Made by a program: the position numbers and the translations under genes. The notes under the pieces are model-generated. The model did no database searches. It had not been told where the DNA came from and saw only the letters and a list, made by a program, of their open reading frames with translations. Positions 35,928 to 46,835 of a stretch of 64,000 nt of DNA are shown here, in pieces; the first letter of the stretch is position 1; the number at the start of each line of letters is the position of its first letter. Origin of the DNA: Saprospiraceae bacterium (GTDB taxonomy: Bacteria > Bacteroidota > Bacteroidia > Chitinophagales > Saprospiraceae); assembly GCA_022448945.1 (NCBI GenBank), contig JAKVCV010000002.1, positions 149,563 to 213,562 on the forward strand, read 5' to 3'.

Positions 35928-36413
35928 CAGTCTATTATTTTAAATACAAAAATGACAAACAGGACAATATAACTGCCTAATTTATTTTAATTTTTACTGT
36001 TTTATATATATATTATATTAATACAAAAAAATTACAATTACAAGATTAAGATAATAATATTTGTCAGAGCCTTTCTGATTTATACGGGTTAAACAAATAA
36101 AATACCTTTGATTTTATTTTAAGTATATTGCTACGATAAAAATTATCTTTAAAATATAAATTACTAGTATGGGGGCCGTTTTTTATGTTATACTATTTTT
36201 TTTCTTTTATAGCAATTTAATATGCTTATGCTCGCCGAAAAAATATATACGAAACACAATAACACATGTAAGCATAGGATGTTCTTTTTAATTTAGGTGT
36301 TGCTTCTTTTGTTTTTTTAATCAAACATGGCGAAGGATATAATCCAGTGCTATATAAAAAATAGGTTTGCAACCATTGCAAACCTATTTTTTAAAATATA
36401 TTTGATTTGATAG
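35928..36413. other. Intergenic region, only a terminator recognised
   Basis: 486 very AT-rich bases between the two minus-strand genes. Apart from the terminator of the M43 protease gene at the right end I see no ORF, tRNA or repeat. Several poly-T and TATA-like stretches occur, but none forms a full promoter. Confidence 0.6.
36356..36392 (-). terminator. Intrinsic terminator of the M43 protease gene
   Basis: A 17-bp perfect stem (AAAAAATAGGTTTGCAA with its complement) around a 3-base loop. The stem ends are A/T tracts, so it can act in both directions. The minus-strand protease gene stops 22 bases upstream of it. Confidence 0.88.
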
Positions 36414-38561
36414 TTATTTTAGAAGCACTTTTTTGGACATTGTTTCATCATTTACAACTACCTTAATTTGATAAATACCCTTAGATAGGTCAGACATATT
36501 TATTTTGTAATTACCAGTTACTACATCTGATTCTATTATTTGAGTGATTTGTTGTCCGAGAGCATTAAAAACCATAACTTTTACATTTTCTTTTTCCGCA
36601 AGCTCTAAGTCAATGTTTAAAATTCCAGAAGTGGGATTTGGATAAACACGTAATATGTTTCTTTCTTTATCAGCTATGGTAGAAGATGTAATAGGGGTAC
36701 TAGTAATATTAATATCATCTATATAAAGATTGTTTTCATAGTCGCATACATGTTCAAACCTAATTAATACATCAGGAGAATTTGAATACGCTGTTAAGTC
36801 AATCGTTTCCATTCTCCAATTATTTGAATTAGGTATAAATTCTGTTGTTTGTAGACTAGAAATAGTTGTAAGGTCACTATCAAATTTTTCGTAAAGTTCT
36901 GTCCAGGTTTGGCCGCAGTCGTCAGATCCCCATATTCTTAGTGTGTCGCTATATCCAGTTGCAGAATAAAGAGCATAAGCTAATTCAAATGTCATGGTAA
37001 CAGATGAAGACCCACTCATATCTATGGAAGGTAAAATAATATAATCAGGTTCACCATTGACTGGATAGTCCCAATTATCCATAAACATAGATGCTGAACC
37101 AGTTTTTGAAGCAATTGTAGTTCTAGCCCATGTAATATCACCATCTGGGTTTATAGCTGTCCATCCTGTTCCAGGAAAAGTAGTTCCTTCAAATCCTTCT
37201 TGGAAGGGTAGAGGTATGCCACCTCCTGAAATTGAAAATGAACTATTAGTGGCGTCATTCGAATTATCCCCATCTGCATTTCCATTCGGCAAAGTTGTCC
37301 ATGCTTCAAAGGTATGTGTGCCTTGTGAAACCGTTTGTTGAGGTAATTGTACCAAGTCAGTTTGAGCAGTAGTTAGGTTGCCTGTCCAAGCTTGAGTATT
37401 TGTAGTTCCTCCATCAATTCTGTAATTAATAGTTACTGAAGTTAAAGGAGATCCTCCATGATTTTTTAATGTCACCTCTGGTATAAAAGTTAATGCGCAT
37501 ATTGTGCCTGAAGGGCTATTTATTTCTGAAATTCCTGCATCATCACCAGCAGATACACATGCTTGAGATGTTAAAAGACCAGGACGGGCAACTGTAATGG
37601 CATTTCTCATTCTAGTCTTCTGCCCACTAGTAAAAGAGTTCATGCAATTATCATTTACGTAATCCATATAGTTCATAAACATGTCATTTGAGCTACATGA
37701 ACTTTGAGGATGACTAGGGCATCCACCATAGCTCGATGTTTGGACAGGTGTATCATTAACATAATCATCTTGATTACAACCTCCATTCCCTGCTCCCCAT
37801 ACATGTTCTAAATTAAGCCAATGGCCGACCTCATGGGTTGTAGTTCTTCCGCGATTGAATGGTGCAGATGCGCCGCTTTTCCCAAAATACTGATATCCAA
37901 TCACAACGCCGTCGGCACCATTAGGTGCATTTCCTGGCGTATAAGTAAAACCTAAAATTCCTCCTCCCATTTCACAGACCCAAATATTGAGATATTTACT
38001 TGGATCCCATATTGTTTTTCCACCGGCTGCAGTTGAATAATATGCATTCGTCTGACCTATGGAATTGACAGATGTTTGAGTTCTAGTTATACCAGTTGTG
38101 CTATTATTAGAAGGGTCTTTAGTTGCAAGGCAAAACTCTATTTCGCAATCAGCAACAATTCCTGCAAAAGTAGAGGGGGTGTTTCCTGCATCAGCATTTG
38201 TTCTACGATAGTCTTCATTAAGAACTTGAATTTGTTCATATACTCTGGTATCAGAAATATTGTGGTTATTTGTGCGGTATATTATATGTACGACTACCGG
38301 AATTGTATAAACTGGTAAAATGTTTTTTGCATCTTCAAAATGTTTATTTCGCTCTGAATATTTTTTAATCTTAGTATTTAATTTTGTTCTTCGTTCAATA
38401 ATATCAGGATTTTGCAATCTCGCTTCTTCAATTTTTTCTGAGGTAAAACATCGAATGACTTTCCCTTCTTCGGTTGTTATAATATTAACAGGATTAACTT
38501 GTCCAAAAGCGACGTTTGTCCCGAAAAAAATGGTAGTCAATAGAGGTAGCAATTTTTTCAT
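36414..38561 (-). CDS. Secreted M43-family zinc metalloprotease with T9SS sorting domain
   Basis: About 715 residues from the ATG at 38561 (MKKLLPLLTTIFFGTNVAFG, signal peptide); an in-frame ATG 19 codons upstream would put a charged, unsuitable leader in front. The M43 (pappalysin-like) catalytic domain spans about 85-350 with the zinc motif HEVGHWLNLEH (His243, Glu244, His247, His253) and a Met-turn region FMNYMDY. Then come a CARDB-like domain (VTLKNHGGSPLTSVTINYRIDG), a jelly-roll domain (about 480-630, YIILPSIDMSGS and LYIDDINI), and a type-A T9SS sorting domain at about 635-715 (VYPNPTSGILNID, SKGIYQIKV, SKKVLLK). It should be a surface or extracellular protease secreted through T9SS. 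Confidence 0.93.
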   Translation of the reverse strand: MKKLLPLLTTIFFGTNVAFGQVNPVNIITTEEGKVIRCFTSEKIEEARLQNPDIIERRTKLNTKIKKYSERNKHFEDAKNILPVYTIPVVVHIIYRTNNHNISDTRVYEQIQVLNEDYRRTNADAGNTPSTFAGIVADCEIEFCLATKDPSNNSTTGITRTQTSVNSIGQTNAYYSTAAGGKTIWDPSKYLNIWVCEMGGGILGFTYTPGNAPNGADGVVIGYQYFGKSGASAPFNRGRTTTHEVGHWLNLEHVWGAGNGGCNQDDYVNDTPVQTSSYGGCPSHPQSSCSSNDMFMNYMDYVNDNCMNSFTSGQKTRMRNAITVARPGLLTSQACVSAGDDAGISEINSPSGTICALTFIPEVTLKNHGGSPLTSVTINYRIDGGTTNTQAWTGNLTTAQTDLVQLPQQTVSQGTHTFEAWTTLPNGNADGDNSNDATNSSFSISGGGIPLPFQEGFEGTTFPGTGWTAINPDGDITWARTTIASKTGSASMFMDNWDYPVNGEPDYIILPSIDMSGSSSVTMTFELAYALYSATGYSDTLRIWGSDDCGQTWTELYEKFDSDLTTISSLQTTEFIPNSNNWRMETIDLTAYSNSPDVLIRFEHVCDYENNLYIDDINITSTPITSSTIADKERNILRVYPNPTSGILNIDLELAEKENVKVMVFNALGQQITQIIESDVVTGNYKINMSDLSKGIYQIKVVVNDETMSKKVLLK

Positions 38562-39098
38562 TTTTTTTAATTTTAGTTGAGAAAAACATAAAATATTTTC
38601 AAAATTCCCAGAAAGCAATAAGGGAACTTTTTGAAATAAAACCTTGAGAGTATAAATTTAAGATGACTAATATACTGAAAAGTAAAAAATTAAATTAATT
38701 TTTTACAACTAAAAATCTTAAAACTAAGGAATCGCACAAAACTAAATCGCTTATAATTTGGCCACCTGAAAATTTGATTTTTTTATCATGGGGCAGTACC
38801 TAATTTTATTTTGCTTCTTGTTTGGGGACTACTATAATAACAGAATAATTTAAAAAAGGATTTGTTTTAAAGTATAATTAATTGTGAGTCAATATTATAA
38901 GTGTAAAAATTTCTTTTTGTGTCTGCGGTATTTGATTTGAGGGGTTCATTTATATCTTTTATATAGAAATATATTATTTAAATAATATTATCATCAAAAG
39001 TTTAATACGGTATTTTGAAGAAAACGGTTAAACAAAAAAAGTTGTCATTTCTAAAAAATGACAACTTCTGTATCGATAAATTTTATTTTTTATTTGAA
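38562..39098. other. Intergenic region upstream of the M43 protease gene
   Basis: 537 AT-rich bases. On minus, TAGTTTTG (38744-38737) is a possible -7 element for the protease gene with no matching -33 box. The sucC terminator lies at the right end. No ORF or RNA gene is supported. Confidence 0.55.
39033..39065 (-). terminator. Intrinsic terminator of sucC
   Basis: GTTGTCATTT at 39041-39050 pairs with AAATGACAAC at 39056-39065 (10 bp, 5-base loop). On the minus strand the hairpin is followed by a run of seven or more T, and sucC ends 33 bases before it. Confidence 0.9.
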
Positions 39099-40310
39099 TT
39101 AACTAACTAATTCAGTCACTTTATCTGCAGCATCTTGAAGTGTTATTGCTGAGTGAACATCTAAGCCAGAAGCGTCAATTAATTCTTTGGCAATTTCTGC
39201 ATTTGTTCCTTGGAGCCGCACAATAATAGGAACTGGTATATTACCAATGTTTTTATATGCATCTACAACGCCTTGTGCTACTCGATCACAACGAACAATA
39301 CCGCCAAAGATATTAATAAGTATAGCTTTTACATTTTTGTCTCTGAGAATAATCCGGAAGGCAGTCTCAACACGTTTTGCATCAGCTGTGCCCCCGACAT
39401 CAAGGAAGTTGGCCGGATCGTTACCACAAAGTTTAATTATATCCATAGTGGACATCGCTAGACCTGCTCCATTTACCATACAACCTACGTTACCATCAAG
39501 TTTTATAAAACTAAGCCCGTGTTCTTTTGCTTCTACTTCTGTCGGGTCTTCTTCATGAACATCTCTTAATGCAGCCAAATCAGGATGGCGAAATAATGCA
39601 TTATCATCCAATGATGCTTTGGAATCAGCAGCAACAATTTTATTATCTGAAGTTTTAAGGCAAGGGTTTATTTCTATTAATGAGGCATCAGAACCAATGA
39701 ATGCATTATAAGTACTTGCTACAAATTTACACATTGATTTAAATGCAGCACCTGAAAGACCTAGGTTATGCGCAATTTTACGGGTTTGATACCCTTGTAA
39801 TCCCATGTGGGCATGAATATATTCTTTATGGACTAAATGAGGTGTTTCTTCGGCTACTTTCTCGATATTCATTCCGCCTTCAGTAGAGTAAATAATCACA
39901 TTGCATTTGCGTTCCCGATCCATCAAAATAGAGTAATAAAACTCTTTTATATCCATTTCTCCATTAGCATTAGGTAAATAAACATCTTCAGTGATAAGTA
40001 TTTTGCGTACAAGTTTTCCCATCCCTTCAAGACCTCCTGGAGTTTGTGGGGTTTTGAGCATCATGCCAAGAATATTGTTAGCGTGTTCTTTGACTTCAGC
40101 CATGTTTTTAGCCAACTTTACACCACCACCTTTACCACGCCCCCCAGCATGGATTTGAGCTTTTATCACACACCAGTCTGTACCGGTTTCTTCTTTAAGT
40201 TTTGAGACGGCTGAATCAAGGTCTTTGATATCTTCGATAACAACACCTCGTTGGATTGGTACACCATAACTAGCTAACAGCTCTTTCGCTTGATATTCAT
40301 GCAAATTCAT
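39099..40310 (-). CDS. sucC: Succinyl-CoA synthetase (ADP-forming) beta subunit
   Basis: 403 residues, slightly longer than the 388 of Escherichia coli. The N-terminal ATP-grasp domain starts MNLHEYQAKELLASYGVPI and carries VIKAQIHAGGRGKGGGVKLA. The C-terminal CoA-ligase domain has CMVNGAGLAMSTMDIIK, LDVGGTADA and NIFGGIVRCDRVAQGVV. With SucD it interconverts succinyl-CoA and succinate with ADP phosphorylation in the TCA cycle. sucD is not next to it here, which is common in Bacteroidota. The promoter and terminator are both clear, so the gene is monocistronic. A two-residue difference in the IHAGGRGKGGG loop is normal for the phylum. Confidence 0.96.
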   Translation of the reverse strand: MNLHEYQAKELLASYGVPIQRGVVIEDIKDLDSAVSKLKEETGTDWCVIKAQIHAGGRGKGGGVKLAKNMAEVKEHANNILGMMLKTPQTPGGLEGMGKLVRKILITEDVYLPNANGEMDIKEFYYSILMDRERKCNVIIYSTEGGMNIEKVAEETPHLVHKEYIHAHMGLQGYQTRKIAHNLGLSGAAFKSMCKFVASTYNAFIGSDASLIEINPCLKTSDNKIVAADSKASLDDNALFRHPDLAALRDVHEEDPTEVEAKEHGLSFIKLDGNVGCMVNGAGLAMSTMDIIKLCGNDPANFLDVGGTADAKRVETAFRIILRDKNVKAILINIFGGIVRCDRVAQGVVDAYKNIGNIPVPIIVRLQGTNAEIAKELIDASGLDVHSAITLQDAADKVTELVS

Positions 40311-40367
40311 TTTGTATGGGATTAAATGTTAAAAAATATTTTATATAATTTAAATTTGGTTGATGCT

Positions 40368-40399
40368 CAAAGCTAATTGTTTTTCTATGGTTATTCAAA
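40368..40399 (-). promoter_or_regulatory. Promoter of sucC
   Basis: On minus, TTTG (40399-40396), a 20-base spacer and TAGCTTTG (40375-40368) give a complete match to the Bacteroidota sigma-A consensus. The predicted leader is about 50 bases. Confidence 0.65.
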
Positions 40400-40568
40400 T
40401 TAGATTAAAGGTTTTTGTTAAAATTCAGGAACATAAAAACATAGATTTTAGTATTAATAAAATTGATTTACTACACATATGAAAAAACAAATAAAGACTT
40501 CAATTTAATTAGACGTATTGATAATGACTCAGTATGAAAAAATGCAATATTTTAAACAGTTCTCAAAA

Positions 40569-40600
40569 TTTGGATAAACAATAGAATAATTTTAACTTTC
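40569..40600 (+). promoter_or_regulatory. Promoter of rsh
   Basis: TTTG at 40569-40572, a 20-base spacer and TAACTTTC at 40593-40600 (one base off TAnnTTTG). The predicted leader is about 46 bases. Confidence 0.5.
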
Positions 40601-40653
40601 ATATCACCTTTTTTAAACTAAAGATTCAGTTATATATAATTTTATTGTTTTTT

Positions 40654-42930
40654 ATGGATAGTAGTATTAAAATTAAGTTTCCTTACAAAGAAGATGTAAG
40701 TCCCGAGGAAGACAAACAGATACATTTAGCTTATCGTAGGATGTGTCGATCCATACGTTCTCCAATTACAGATGAACAAAAGAAATCCATAAAGAAAGCT
40801 TATCTTTTGGCTCGGCTTGCACATAGTCAACAACGTAGGAAATCTGGAGAGTTATATATCTTTCATCCAATTGAGGTCGCAAGAATTTGCGCATCTGAAT
40901 TGGGATTGGGTGCTACTTCTATTAAGGCTGCTCTTTTACATGATGTAGTAGAAGATACTACTGCAACTTTAGATGATTTAAAAAATGAATTTGGTGAAAA
41001 TATTGCCAGTATTGTTAATGGTTTAACAAAGTTTAGTAGTTTGGCTAATGTTGGGGATGTTAATATTAGAAGTCCTCAGGCAGAGAACTTTAAAAAAATA
41101 CTATTAACCATTTCAAAAGATGTAAGAGTAGTACTTATAAAAATGGCAGACAGGTTGCATAATATGCGCACATTGGAATCTATGCCTCAGCATAAGCGAC
41201 TTAAAATAGCGTCTGAAACTTCATTTATTTATGCACCTCTTTCTCATCGACTCGGATTTTATAATATTAAGAGTGAGATGGAAGATTTGTGTTTAAAAAT
41301 AAAAGAACCAGAACAATATCAATTTATTGTTGAAAAGTTACAAAACACTGAAGATCAACGTCAACAATATATTAATCAATTCCTTAAGCCGGTAAAAAAA
41401 GCGATAAAGAAGAAATATAATTTAAAAAGCTTTAGAATCTTTGGTCGTGCCAAATCAGTCTCTTCAATTAATAATAAACTAAAAGCAAAACAAGTCCCTT
41501 TTGAAGAAATTTATGATTTATTTGCCATTAGAATTATTATAGATATTCCTCATAGTGATGAGAAGTCTATGTGTTGGAGTGTTTATTCTATAATTACAGA
41601 TAGTTATACACCTGTTCCTGAACGTTTAAAAGATTGGATATCTACGCCCAAATCCAATGGATATGAATCTCTACATACTACAGTAATGGGTCCCCAAGGA
41701 CGGTTTGTAGAGGTTCAGATTCGCAGTGAGAGAATGGATGACCTTGCAGAACGTGGTTATGCTGCTCACTGGAAGTATAAAGGGATCAATCAACATGAGA
41801 ATATTTTTGAAGACTGGCTTAGTAAAGCTAGAGAAATGTTGGAAAACCCAGATAATGATGCTATTGATTTTTTAAATGATTTTAAGTCTAATTTATTTGC
41901 CGAGGAGGTGTATGTGTTTACACCACAGGGAGAGATGAGATTTTTTCCTAAGGGAGCTACTGCATTGGATTTTGCCTTTGATATTCATTCTGAAGTTGGA
42001 TATCATTGTAAATCTATAAAAGTTTCTCAAAGAATCGTTCCGCTTAGTTATCAGTTAAAAAATGGGGATCAACTATATATTATAACAAGTTCCTCACAAA
42101 AACCTACTGAAGATTGGCTGAAAATTGTAAAAACTGGGAAAGCCCGTTCAAAAATTAGGCAGGCTTTAAAAGAAGAAAAACTCAAATGGGGATCATTAGG
42201 TAAAGAAGCACTAGAACGAAAATTAAAAGCGCTTAAATTAACCGCTGATCATGAAGCGAATATTGATGCATTAGTAAAATATTATGGTGCAGTTAATCGT
42301 CTTGATTTATATTTTGGGGTCTATTCAGAACAATATAATTTAAATGAAATTAAATTACTTATAGTAGAGAATGGTAGGATATTACCACGGCTGAGTGATG
42401 AAGATTTTGGAATTACTACAGAAACAGAAGATAAACTAAAGACAAGACCTATTAGGCCACGTCGTGAATTTAAAGGAACACCTAAATTATTAATTGATGG
42501 AGAAGATGCTAGTAATTATTTAAATTCTTTAGCTACTTGCTGTAATCCAGTGTTAGGGGACGATATTTTTGCTTATGTTACTTCTAAACACGGAATTAAG
42601 ATTCATAGAACCACCTGTCCAAATGCAGAATATTTACAAGCAACCTTTGGTTATAGAATAAAACACGCAGAATGGATGGATGCATCTAATACATCATTTA
42701 TTGCAGAATTACTAATTACAGGTATGGATGATATGGGAGTTGTGCAAAGTTTATCTAATCTTATTACTGACAAACATAAAATTAATATGAGAGGGTTTTC
42801 GATGAATGGGAAAGAAGGTCATTTTGAAGGTAGAGTTAGTGTTGTTGTTAAAAACAAGGATCAGCTTAATCAGTTAATTATAGAGTTAAAAAAATTAAAA
42901 GAAGTAAATACTGTTGCCAGAATTCAATAA
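40654..42930 (+). CDS. rsh: Bifunctional (p)ppGpp synthetase/hydrolase (RelA/SpoT homologue)
   Basis: 758 residues from the ATG at 40654 (an upstream TTG in frame is less likely). Order: HD hydrolase domain (His71, His96-Asp97 with Glu100-Asp101 in LLHDVVEDTTA, and MADRLHNMRTL), synthetase domain (FEEIYDLFAIRII, STPKSNGYESLHTTV), TGS domain (VYVFTPQGEMRFFPKGATALDFAF), a helical and zinc-finger-like region (CCNPVLGDDI) and a C-terminal ACT domain (about 685-758). Intact HD and synthetase motifs indicate that it can both make and degrade the alarmone, controlling the stringent response. A Fur-family gene follows after about 150 bases. Confidence 0.95.
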   Translation: MDSSIKIKFPYKEDVSPEEDKQIHLAYRRMCRSIRSPITDEQKKSIKKAYLLARLAHSQQRRKSGELYIFHPIEVARICASELGLGATSIKAALLHDVVEDTTATLDDLKNEFGENIASIVNGLTKFSSLANVGDVNIRSPQAENFKKILLTISKDVRVVLIKMADRLHNMRTLESMPQHKRLKIASETSFIYAPLSHRLGFYNIKSEMEDLCLKIKEPEQYQFIVEKLQNTEDQRQQYINQFLKPVKKAIKKKYNLKSFRIFGRAKSVSSINNKLKAKQVPFEEIYDLFAIRIIIDIPHSDEKSMCWSVYSIITDSYTPVPERLKDWISTPKSNGYESLHTTVMGPQGRFVEVQIRSERMDDLAERGYAAHWKYKGINQHENIFEDWLSKAREMLENPDNDAIDFLNDFKSNLFAEEVYVFTPQGEMRFFPKGATALDFAFDIHSEVGYHCKSIKVSQRIVPLSYQLKNGDQLYIITSSSQKPTEDWLKIVKTGKARSKIRQALKEEKLKWGSLGKEALERKLKALKLTADHEANIDALVKYYGAVNRLDLYFGVYSEQYNLNEIKLLIVENGRILPRLSDEDFGITTETEDKLKTRPIRPRREFKGTPKLLIDGEDASNYLNSLATCCNPVLGDDIFAYVTSKHGIKIHRTTCPNAEYLQATFGYRIKHAEWMDASNTSFIAELLITGMDDMGVVQSLSNLITDKHKINMRGFSMNGKEGHFEGRVSVVVKNKDQLNQLIIELKKLKEVNTVARIQ

Positions 42931-43077
42931 TAATGACAATTTGCCTATCTTAACGTATTATTGAAGCTTTTGCTTAAATCAGTTTGAATCTATCTAATGA
43001 ATTTCAAATTGTAATCATAGAATTAGAATAATTTATAATTTTTTTTAGAATTTGGAGAAATAATAATCAAAGAATAA

Positions 43078-43551
43078 ATGGCTAGCAATCAAAAACATTC
43101 TATAATAGTAAAAGAAGTAATAAAGATATTTTCACAATATCTTGAAAAAAATGGTTTGCGTAAAACTCCAGAACGGTTTGCAATTCTAGAAGAAATTTAC
43201 AAACGGGATGACCATTTTGATGCAGAAGCACTATATATTCATATGAAAACCCAAAATTATAGGGTAAGTCGTGCTACTGTTTATAATACACTTGAATTAT
43301 TGGTTTCATGTGATTTGGTTCGTAAACATCAATTTGGTAAAAATCTCGCTCAATACGAAAAATCTTTTGGCTCTAAACAGCATGACCATGCAGTATGTAT
43401 TGAAACTGGTGAGGTTGTTGAATTTTGTGATCCAAGAATTCAACAAATCAAGGATATGGTTTCTCGTGTTTTAGGATTTGAAATCACACATTATTCTCTT
43501 ACTTTTTATGGTTATAGTAAAGAAGCAAGAGAGAAATTAGGTAGAAAATAA
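43078..43551 (+). CDS. Fur-family transcriptional regulator
   Basis: 157 residues. The N-terminal winged helix has the conserved KNGLRKTPERFAILEEIY and DAEALYIHM, then VSRATVYNTLELLVSCDLV. The metal-sensing domain has HDHAVCIETGEVVEFCDPRIQ: His102, His104 and Cys107 are in place, but the position of the second cysteine of the usual CxxC pair is Thr110, and there is no CxxC at the C-terminus. So the structural zinc site is absent or altered, while the regulatory site could remain. Members regulate iron uptake (Fur), zinc (Zur) or peroxide defence (PerR); which one this is cannot be told. A weak terminator follows. Confidence 0.9.
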   Translation: MASNQKHSIIVKEVIKIFSQYLEKNGLRKTPERFAILEEIYKRDDHFDAEALYIHMKTQNYRVSRATVYNTLELLVSCDLVRKHQFGKNLAQYEKSFGSKQHDHAVCIETGEVVEFCDPRIQQIKDMVSRVLGFEITHYSLTFYGYSKEAREKLGRK

Positions 43552-43649
43552 ACAATAACACTCCTAAAGTTCCTAGGCAGTTATGAATATAAGTTGCTAA
43601 TTTATAAGTAGTTATTATTGTTGTTGTTTTGATTACTCATATAGGTTGA

Positions 43650-43677
43650 CCTCTGATTATTAGAGAGGCTTTTTTTT
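43650..43677 (+). terminator. Weak intrinsic terminator after the Fur-family gene
   Basis: A 5-bp stem CCTCT/AGAGG (43650-43654 with 43664-43668) and a 9-base loop, directly followed by T8. The short stem makes it marginal, but its position about 100 bases after the stop codon fits. Confidence 0.5.
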
Positions 43678-43752
43678 ATTACTAGATAAACTTTAATAAA
43701 TTGTAGAGGATGCGTACATTCGCATTTAATTTGTGTTCATTATAATCATATC

Positions 43753-44106
43753 ATGGAATATTCGTTTACAGAAAAATTTAATATCCAAATTCTACAGATA
43801 GATAGTCTTCTAAATCCTTTGGATAATCAGGAAATTATAAGAGCGGTAGAGGAGAAAATCAAAGAAAATTGTTTAGAATTTATTGTTGATTTGGGCAATA
43901 TGACTTATATGAATAGTAACGGGCTTACATTTCTTATTTCTATATTAACCCGATCACGTAATGCTGGTGGTGATGTTGCTATTGCTAATCTATCCGATAG
44001 TATTAAAAAGATATTATTAATAACCAGATTACAGTCGGCATTCAGTATACATGAGAGTGTAGATGATGCATTAGCTTTTTTTGAAAAAGAAAACAAAAAA
44101 AGTTAG
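43753..44106 (+). CDS. STAS-domain anti-anti-sigma factor-like protein
   Basis: 117 residues, a single STAS domain. FIVDLGNMTYMNSNGLTFLISILTRSRNAGG is the phosphorylatable loop region (Ser in MNSNGL, corresponding to the regulatory serine of SpoIIAA). Such proteins antagonise anti-sigma kinases or act in signalling. No RsbW-type kinase or PP2C phosphatase is nearby, so its partner is encoded elsewhere. The DxSxxxxxS pattern of the classic antagonist is only partly kept (NMTYMNS). It is followed by purA after 231 bases. Confidence 0.88.
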   Translation: MEYSFTEKFNIQILQIDSLLNPLDNQEIIRAVEEKIKENCLEFIVDLGNMTYMNSNGLTFLISILTRSRNAGGDVAIANLSDSIKKILLITRLQSAFSIHESVDDALAFFEKENKKS

Positions 44107-44268
44107 GTAGATTTTAAATAAATAAGTTCTTAGAATTTTCCACTAAATAAGTAATTATATAAATAATGATTTAAACACAACTAGGAAGAAGCTATAGTTG
44201 TGATTTCTATCTTTATGCTAAAGAAAATCATGAATATTAGTTTAAGAGTTTAATTAAGAACAAAATAG

Positions 44269-45615
<1,347 letters not shown>

Positions 45616-45663
45616 CACCTTCAACTATTCTTTTTTTTATTTTCTCAATTGCAAGGGGGTGTA

Positions 45664-46629
45664 TTAGCAAAGCCAATGACTAAGGTCTTTATTTATCATC
45701 CTTGATAAATTTATAATGTCTTCCGCATATATCCTTGTAACTTCGTTTTTTACGTTAAGATCAAGTTTGGGTTTGTGAAGATTTTTCTCCCTTATTTTAC
45801 TTTTGATTTTCATAGCAAAATGGTTTTTCTTTAATTTTGAATAAAGACAGTTGGGCAGTAGCGTTCTTGCTGACTGTATGATGCCTTTTGATTCACCAAA
45901 GATGCTATCGTAAAATTTATTTTTTATGTAACCTGACGAATTCAACTTAAAAGACATATCAGGTTGAAATGAACTTTCTACACCAATAAATTCATACAAT
46001 TCTCGCATTAATTTTCTGGGATTGTTTGTTAACTCTTCGAAGAAGAATATTTTTATATTTTCTGGTCTAAAAGTATTATAAAATTTCTTTAAATGTTTGT
46101 AGTAAAAACCCTCTTTTATAAGATCATTGCGGTTCCACCAAATTTTATTTTTAGTGTCAAGACAGTCTTCAAATCGTTCAGTTGGTAGTTTATTAATACG
46201 TGCTAAATGTAAAAATCTAGAATATAGCCTTTCCGATGGTTGTCTTAGAATTGCAATTAATTTCACATTAGGTATGTGATGATGCAATTGTTGACATGCA
46301 TCTTTGTGGAACATATATGAATTTGATGTTTCACCAACCTTTTGGTATCCTTTAGAATTTTGGAAAAGTTTCAGGTATTCTTCCTCTTGAGTTACTGAAC
46401 TTTTAAAATACGACAATTCATTAGGATCGTCGAGGAAATCAGTTTCATCCATTAGCTCGAAACCAAAAAAATTGGGCTCTTTAAATGGGCTCATGAAAAT
46501 TTCGGGGTGTTGGTTTATGTAGTGGTCTAGTGAAGTTGTTCCACTTTTCCCACTTCCTATTATTACAAAGTCTGGCCATCTAGTAGCTTTACTTTGATTT
46601 TTGGTCATGACTTGATACTGTGTACTCAT
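45664..46629 (-). CDS. PAPS-dependent sulfotransferase
   Basis: 321 residues. The 5'-phosphosulfate-binding loop is IIGSGKSGTTSLDHYI (about 23-38, with Lys28) and the 3'-phosphate-binding part is LIAILRQPSERLYSRFLHL (about 129-147). The enzyme transfers a sulfuryl group from PAPS to an acceptor; in bacteria these are often carbohydrates or lipids of the envelope. The C-terminal third is basic (KNHFAMKIKSKIREKNLHKPK). No PAPS-synthesis genes (cysDN/cysC) are in the window. The acceptor is unknown. Confidence 0.85.
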   Translation of the reverse strand: MSTQYQVMTKNQSKATRWPDFVIIGSGKSGTTSLDHYINQHPEIFMSPFKEPNFFGFELMDETDFLDDPNELSYFKSSVTQEEEYLKLFQNSKGYQKVGETSNSYMFHKDACQQLHHHIPNVKLIAILRQPSERLYSRFLHLARINKLPTERFEDCLDTKNKIWWNRNDLIKEGFYYKHLKKFYNTFRPENIKIFFFEELTNNPRKLMRELYEFIGVESSFQPDMSFKLNSSGYIKNKFYDSIFGESKGIIQSARTLLPNCLYSKLKKNHFAMKIKSKIREKNLHKPKLDLNVKNEVTRIYAEDIINLSRMINKDLSHWLC

Positions 46630-46835
46630 ACTTTTACTTTCTAATTTTTCGAGAAATAAAAAAGTAATTATATGGTTAATCGTCGGGGCCTCGAGTTATC
46701 ACTTTCTATACTATCAAATTCAATGCCGATTAATAAGTCTTTGATTATCAGCGATATCTATTTTTTTATATTTCCATTTTTTGGCATTTTTTCCATATTA
46801 TGGAATATATTAATTTTATGGAGATATAATTTAAG

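Larger units (their letters stand above)
40311..40653. other. Divergent promoter region between sucC and rsh
   Basis: 343 bases with one convincing promoter for each flanking gene (listed separately). No further features are seen. Confidence 0.7.
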
